A DNA stretch of 64,000 nt from Bacillota bacterium (lineage in GTDB: Bacteria > Bacillota > Sulfobacillia > JAJZYS01 > JAJYTV01). The stretch is from assembly GCA_021793645.1 (NCBI GenBank), contig JAJYSJ010000005.1:62001-126000 (forward strand), given 5' to 3'. Positions within the stretch are counted from its first letter, which is position 1. Each line of letters opens with the position of its first letter. Below the pieces are notes generated by a model. It saw nothing but the letters and a program-made list of their open reading frames with translations. It did not search any database and was not told the origin of the DNA. Positions 61,400 to 64,000 of the stretch are shown one piece after another. The position numbers and the translations under genes were made by a program.

Positions 61400-62676
61400 G
61401 CTTGCTGAGGCCACTCCTGTCCGTCAAGGTGGAACAGACGCGCCGCTAGGCGCAGGCACGCGTCGGCATCCTCCCGCGCCGCGCACTCCTTGAGTGCGAC
61501 GGTGGGGTCGTTCAGAAGCTTATTGACGATGCGCGACGCGAGCTGTTCGATCACGCGGCGCTCATCCGGCGCAACGTCGCCAAGGCGGCGGAAGGCACGC
61601 TGCAGTTCGTCGTCCCGAACCCTGTCCGCCTTGCCGCGCAGAGATTGGATGAGCGGTACTGCGGCGCGTTCAGACGTGCGTCGATGGTAGTCCGCGGCGG
61701 CCCGCACGACGATCTCTTGTGCATGCTTCGCCTCGCGCAGCCGCTCGGCCCGGCTGGACGCCGTGATCTCCGCAAGATTATCGAGGTCATAGAGAAAGAC
61801 GCCGGGAATCTGCCCGCACCTGGTCTCGATGTCCCTCGGAACCGCCAAGTCGATCAAGATCATCTGACGGTCGCGGCGCGCGCGCAGGATGCGCCGCAGG
61901 TCCCGGGCGTACAGGATCGTGTGTGGAGCACTCGTCGACGAGAGTACGAGATCTGCATGGCGCAGCCAGTCCTCGCTCTCCTCCCAACCGGCGGCACGTC
62001 CACCGAAGCGGTGTGCCAGTTCCTCAGCGCGCTCTCGCGTGCGGTTGGAAACCACGACGTCGGTAGCCCCAGCCTCCCGCAGATGGGTGAGGCAAAGTTC
62101 TGCTACCTCACCGGCGCCGATCATGAGGACCGTCTTACCCGTCAAGTCGCCGAACGCCTGACGTCCAAGTGCGACAGCCGCTGCCCCTACCGAAACAGGA
62201 TGCGCGTCGAGGCCGGTTTCGCGGTGGGCGCGGCGCGCCGCGGCCAGAGCTGCCTGCACTGCCATGCTGAGCTCCTTGCCGACCGCGCCGGCAGCGGCCG
62301 CGTCTGCAAACGCTTCCTTCAGTTGACCAAGGATCTGGGTCTCTCCGACGATCTGGGCGTCGAGTCCAGCCGCAACCAGGAAGAGGTGTTCGACTGCGTC
62401 CCTGCCTTCGAGACGCTGGGCATGCTGGTTGAGGAGTTCTCCCGCAGCGTCGGCGTTGCGCTTCCACGACGCTCGGATCGCCTCATCGACGTCGTCCGCT
62501 TTGCCAAAGGCATACACCTCACTGCGGTTGCAGGTGGAGAGCACGAGAACTTCCTTGGCCGTCTCTAATACGTCACGGTACACAGCCTCGGCGAGATGCT
62601 CAAGGCTGAGGCGGCCGCGCACGTCCACTCCTGCATCGCGGTGCGTCAGCCCGATCATGGTCCAGGAAGACTTCAC
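61396..62676 (-). CDS. hemA: Glutamyl-tRNA reductase
   Basis: This 426-residue enzyme makes glutamate-1-semialdehyde from Glu-tRNA and sets the heme rate. It has IGLTHRDAGVDVRGRL, the catalytic C49 in VLSTCNRSEVY, GLDAQIVGETQILGQLKEAF, the NADPH domain VLMIGAGEVAELCLTHLREAG, IDLAVPRDIE and a C-terminal dimerisation helix with LLNDPTVALK. The GTG start follows GGGGGGAGGTG by 5 bases and overlaps the ubiE stop (GTGA). Confidence 0.96.
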   Translation of the reverse strand: MKSSWTMIGLTHRDAGVDVRGRLSLEHLAEAVYRDVLETAKEVLVLSTCNRSEVYAFGKADDVDEAIRASWKRNADAAGELLNQHAQRLEGRDAVEHLFLVAAGLDAQIVGETQILGQLKEAFADAAAAGAVGKELSMAVQAALAAARRAHRETGLDAHPVSVGAAAVALGRQAFGDLTGKTVLMIGAGEVAELCLTHLREAGATDVVVSNRTRERAEELAHRFGGRAAGWEESEDWLRHADLVLSSTSAPHTILYARDLRRILRARRDRQMILIDLAVPRDIETRCGQIPGVFLYDLDNLAEITASSRAERLREAKHAQEIVVRAAADYHRRTSERAAVPLIQSLRGKADRVRDDELQRAFRRLGDVAPDERRVIEQLASRIVNKLLNDPTVALKECAAREDADACLRLAARLFHLDGQEWPQQA

Positions 62677-63398
62677 GTGCGCACCTCCCCCCGGTGTACT
62701 GCGACGGAGCCAAGTGTCAGAGGCCATGCCTCGACCGCGTCAAAGCCGGCATCCCGATACAGCCCAGAGAGCACCTCTCGGCCGGGAAAGCGGCGGTGTG
62801 ATTCAGGCAGCCAAGCGTAGGCGCGGCCGCCGCGGCCGGCCAATCTACCGAGCCTCGGCACGAGGCCGTAGAAATACAGGCGGAAGCCCCACCAGACGAG
62901 CTTGTTCTGGGGGCGGGAGACTTCGAGCGAGAGCGCCCTGCCGCCGGGCTTCAAAACGCGCCGCATCTCAGAGAGGGCCTGCGGCAGATCTGGGAAGTTG
63001 CGCAGTCCAAAGCCGCACGTCACGACATCGAATGTTTGATCGGGAAAAGGTAACATCAGGGCGTTCCCTTCGACAACCGTCACGCGCTCCTCCAGTCCCC
63101 TGCGTCGGATTTTTTCCTCTGCCACGTCTAGCATGTCCCGGCTGAGGTCAAGTCCGGTCACACGGATCCTAGATGCGCTGTCGGCGATAAGAATCGCAAG
63201 GTCGCCGGTGCCGGTAGCGATGTCAAGGCAATACTCGCCATCGCGCGGTGCTACAAGGTCCAAAAAGCGCCGTTGCCAACTGCCCCAAAGGCCGAGCGTA
63301 ATGACGCGGTTCATCGGGTCGTAGACGCGCGCGATCGCTCCGAAAATGTCGCGGATCTTGTCATTATGCGCGTCATACCGTGCTGCCACTGAAGGCAT
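62673..63398 (-). CDS. ubiE: Demethylmenaquinone/ubiquinone methyltransferase
   Basis: This 241-residue SAM methyltransferase adds the quinone ring C-methyl (menG in Gram-positives). It has IFGAIARVYDPMNRVITLGLWGSWQRRFL, motif I LDIATGTGDLAI, LDLSRDMLDVA, FDVVTCGFGLRNFPD and ALSEMRRVLKPGG. Menaquinone as substrate is inferred from lineage. GGAAGGGG abuts the ATG at 63398, so the GTG at 63389, with 9-base spacing, may be used instead. First gene of the heme operon. Confidence 0.92.
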   Translation of the reverse strand: MPSVAARYDAHNDKIRDIFGAIARVYDPMNRVITLGLWGSWQRRFLDLVAPRDGEYCLDIATGTGDLAILIADSASRIRVTGLDLSRDMLDVAEEKIRRRGLEERVTVVEGNALMLPFPDQTFDVVTCGFGLRNFPDLPQALSEMRRVLKPGGRALSLEVSRPQNKLVWWGFRLYFYGLVPRLGRLAGRGGRAYAWLPESHRRFPGREVLSGLYRDAGFDAVEAWPLTLGSVAVHRGEVRT

Positions 63399-63579
63399 CC
63401 CCTTCCGGCGTCTTACGGCCAACCGGCGTTCCGAAAACTCGCCGTGGGCACCATCGTTGAGTTTACCATAGGGCAGTGCTTGATGGTGTGGCCTTCGCCA
63501 CCATCTCTGGCAGATCTGCAAGGTCAAAACAGAAACGAGCTGCACACCAATATTCGTCGGGTAACTTCCTGGGGCGCAC

Positions 63580-63648
63580 AGAATCCGTGTTCGGCTTCTG
63601 TTGGAATCCTGGTTCGACTTGCTCTGGAATCAGCGTTCGGCTTGCGTC
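63580..63648. repeat. Three imperfect 23-bp tandem repeats
   Basis: Units 63580-63602, 63603-63625 and 63626-63648 share RGAATC-N3-GTTCGRCTT and have an exact 23-bp period. The period is not a multiple of three, so this is a DNA- or RNA-level repeat, not a protein repeat. Confidence 0.7.
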
Positions 63649-63732
63649 TGGGCGTGCCTATTGGAACCCTCTTTTAGCCTAGTTCCGATTACGCGAGTGG
63701 GCCCGTCTTCCTGGATCATAGCCTCATAGACG

Positions 63733-63765
63733 GCAGCGCTGCCTTCACTGGCAGCGCTGCTTTTT
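63733..63765 (+). terminator. Intrinsic terminator
   Basis: GCAGCGCTGCC (63733-63743) pairs perfectly with GGCAGCGCTGC (63750-63760) over TTCACT and is followed by TTTTT. It is strong in the plus direction. Confidence 0.85.
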
Positions 63766-63883
63766 GTCCTTATTTCCCACGTTTCTTTTGAGCTGAGGTT
63801 TCAAAGGCCATCGCGTGCTGTGCTGCACCTTTGGTCTCTACTCCACATAACGCTATGTCGTAACGATGTGGGGAGGGAAGCTC

Positions 63884-64000
63884 GTGGCAGTCTTCGAAGG
63901 CGACCTGTCCTTCTTCGCGTTTGGCAGCAGGCTCTTGAGGCTTCGTCAACCCAACATGCGGGGTACCGACGTCAAAGTGCTCCAAGACCTCTACGATCAG
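63884..64000 (+). CDS. Peptidoglycan-binding domain protein (5' part only)
   Basis: The first 39 codons of a gene run off the right edge. GTG start with GGGAGGG 6 bases upstream. The translated segment RLLRLRQPNMRGTDVKVLQDLYD matches the start of a PG_binding_1 repeat (LR.G..G.DV..LQ..L), which binds peptidoglycan in cell-wall hydrolases and spore-cortex enzymes. There is no signal peptide ahead of it. The catalytic domain, if any, is outside the window. Confidence 0.7.
   Translation, partial: MAVFEGDLSFFAFGSRLLRLRQPNMRGTDVKVLQDLYDQ

Larger units (their letters stand above)
63399..63883. other. 485-base spacer with tandem repeats and a terminator
   Basis: This divergent spacer holds the ubiE leader, a small hairpin at 63480-63504 (GATGGT...ACCATC), three 23-bp repeats at 63580-63648, a plus-strand terminator at 63733-63765 and the leader of the partial gene at 63884. 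The terminator has no recognised gene before it on the plus strand, so a small RNA from this region is possible. Confidence 0.5.

Noticed and set aside
63600-63625. TTCGA T-loop-like motif suggesting a tmRNA or tRNA fragment
   Set aside because: The flanking bases do not form the 5-bp T stem. The motif is part of the 23-bp tandem repeat.
1-64000. CRISPR arrays, prophage or complete insertion sequences
   Set aside because: No regularly spaced identical repeats, integrase or transposase gene, or terminal inverted repeats with target duplications were seen on reading both strands.

Overview
The window is about 64% GC and carries 57 complete protein genes (one of them frameshifted), one partial gene at the right edge and one tRNA. 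Several things point to a GC-rich Bacillota (Firmicutes) lineage. The secD-secF-recJ-apt-relA order is the one known from Bacillus. The hemA-ccsA-hemC-hemD-hemB order, a Bacillus-type IspH and an M-box leader agree with this. Shine-Dalgarno sites of the GGAGG type are strong, and GTG and TTG starts are frequent. The species cannot be named from sequence alone; deep-branching thermophile or acidophile groups such as Sulfobacillus or Thermaerobacter relatives are plausible but unproven. There is no prophage, CRISPR array or intact insertion sequence.

Layout, left to right. 1-4.7 kb: two OsmC-family genes around a lipoprotein and an operon of an MmgE/PrpD protein with a phosphosulfolactate-synthase-like enzyme. 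4.8-12.6 kb: a membrane protein, then the peripheral arm of complex I (nuoBCD triple fusion, nuoE, F, G, I) with no membrane-arm genes. 13-18.3 kb: a five-gene mevalonate operon (mvaA, mvaK1, fni, mvaD, mvaK2). 18.5-28.7 kb: relA, apt, recJ, a CDF transporter, a membrane protein, an MBL hydrolase, secF and secD. 29-33 kb: a SCO1-type lipoprotein, an HD protein and selB. 33.1 kb: tRNA-Pro(CGG) with its own promoter and terminator. 33.2-43.4 kb: Nudix, two TrkA proteins, an FMN glutamate-synthase-like protein, an SPFH protein, an MFS exporter, a DUF169 protein, a frameshifted penicillin acylase and a small membrane protein.

43.4-49.7 kb: a LuxR-type remnant, an A-type Fe-S carrier, and an operon of a B12-dependent acyl-CoA mutase (two subunits), MeaB, an acyl-CoA dehydrogenase, an SCP2 protein and dapB. 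The two substrate-discriminating positions of the mutase read like isobutyryl-CoA mutase. 49.9-53.3 kb: a phosphohexomutase, then an M-box magnesium riboswitch with an intrinsic terminator ahead of an NRAMP-related transporter and a 62-residue membrane peptide. 53.4-55.8 kb: a divergent LysR/MFS pair. 55.9-63.4 kb: a heme and quinone operon (menG/ubiE, hemA, ccsA, hemC, hemD, hemB) that runs on into ispH and ywiC. Right edge: 23-bp tandem repeats and the start of a peptidoglycan-binding protein.

The gene set suggests an aerobic or facultative respirer: quinone methylation, heme and cytochrome assembly, SCO1 and the NADH-oxidising arm. It appears to degrade branched-chain or propionate-type acyl-CoAs. 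The genome holds a near-complete mevalonate operon together with an intact IspH of the MEP pathway. Many genes within operons overlap by 1-4 bases (GTGA, TGATG). Most transcription units end in very long GC-rich hairpins with little or no U-tract.
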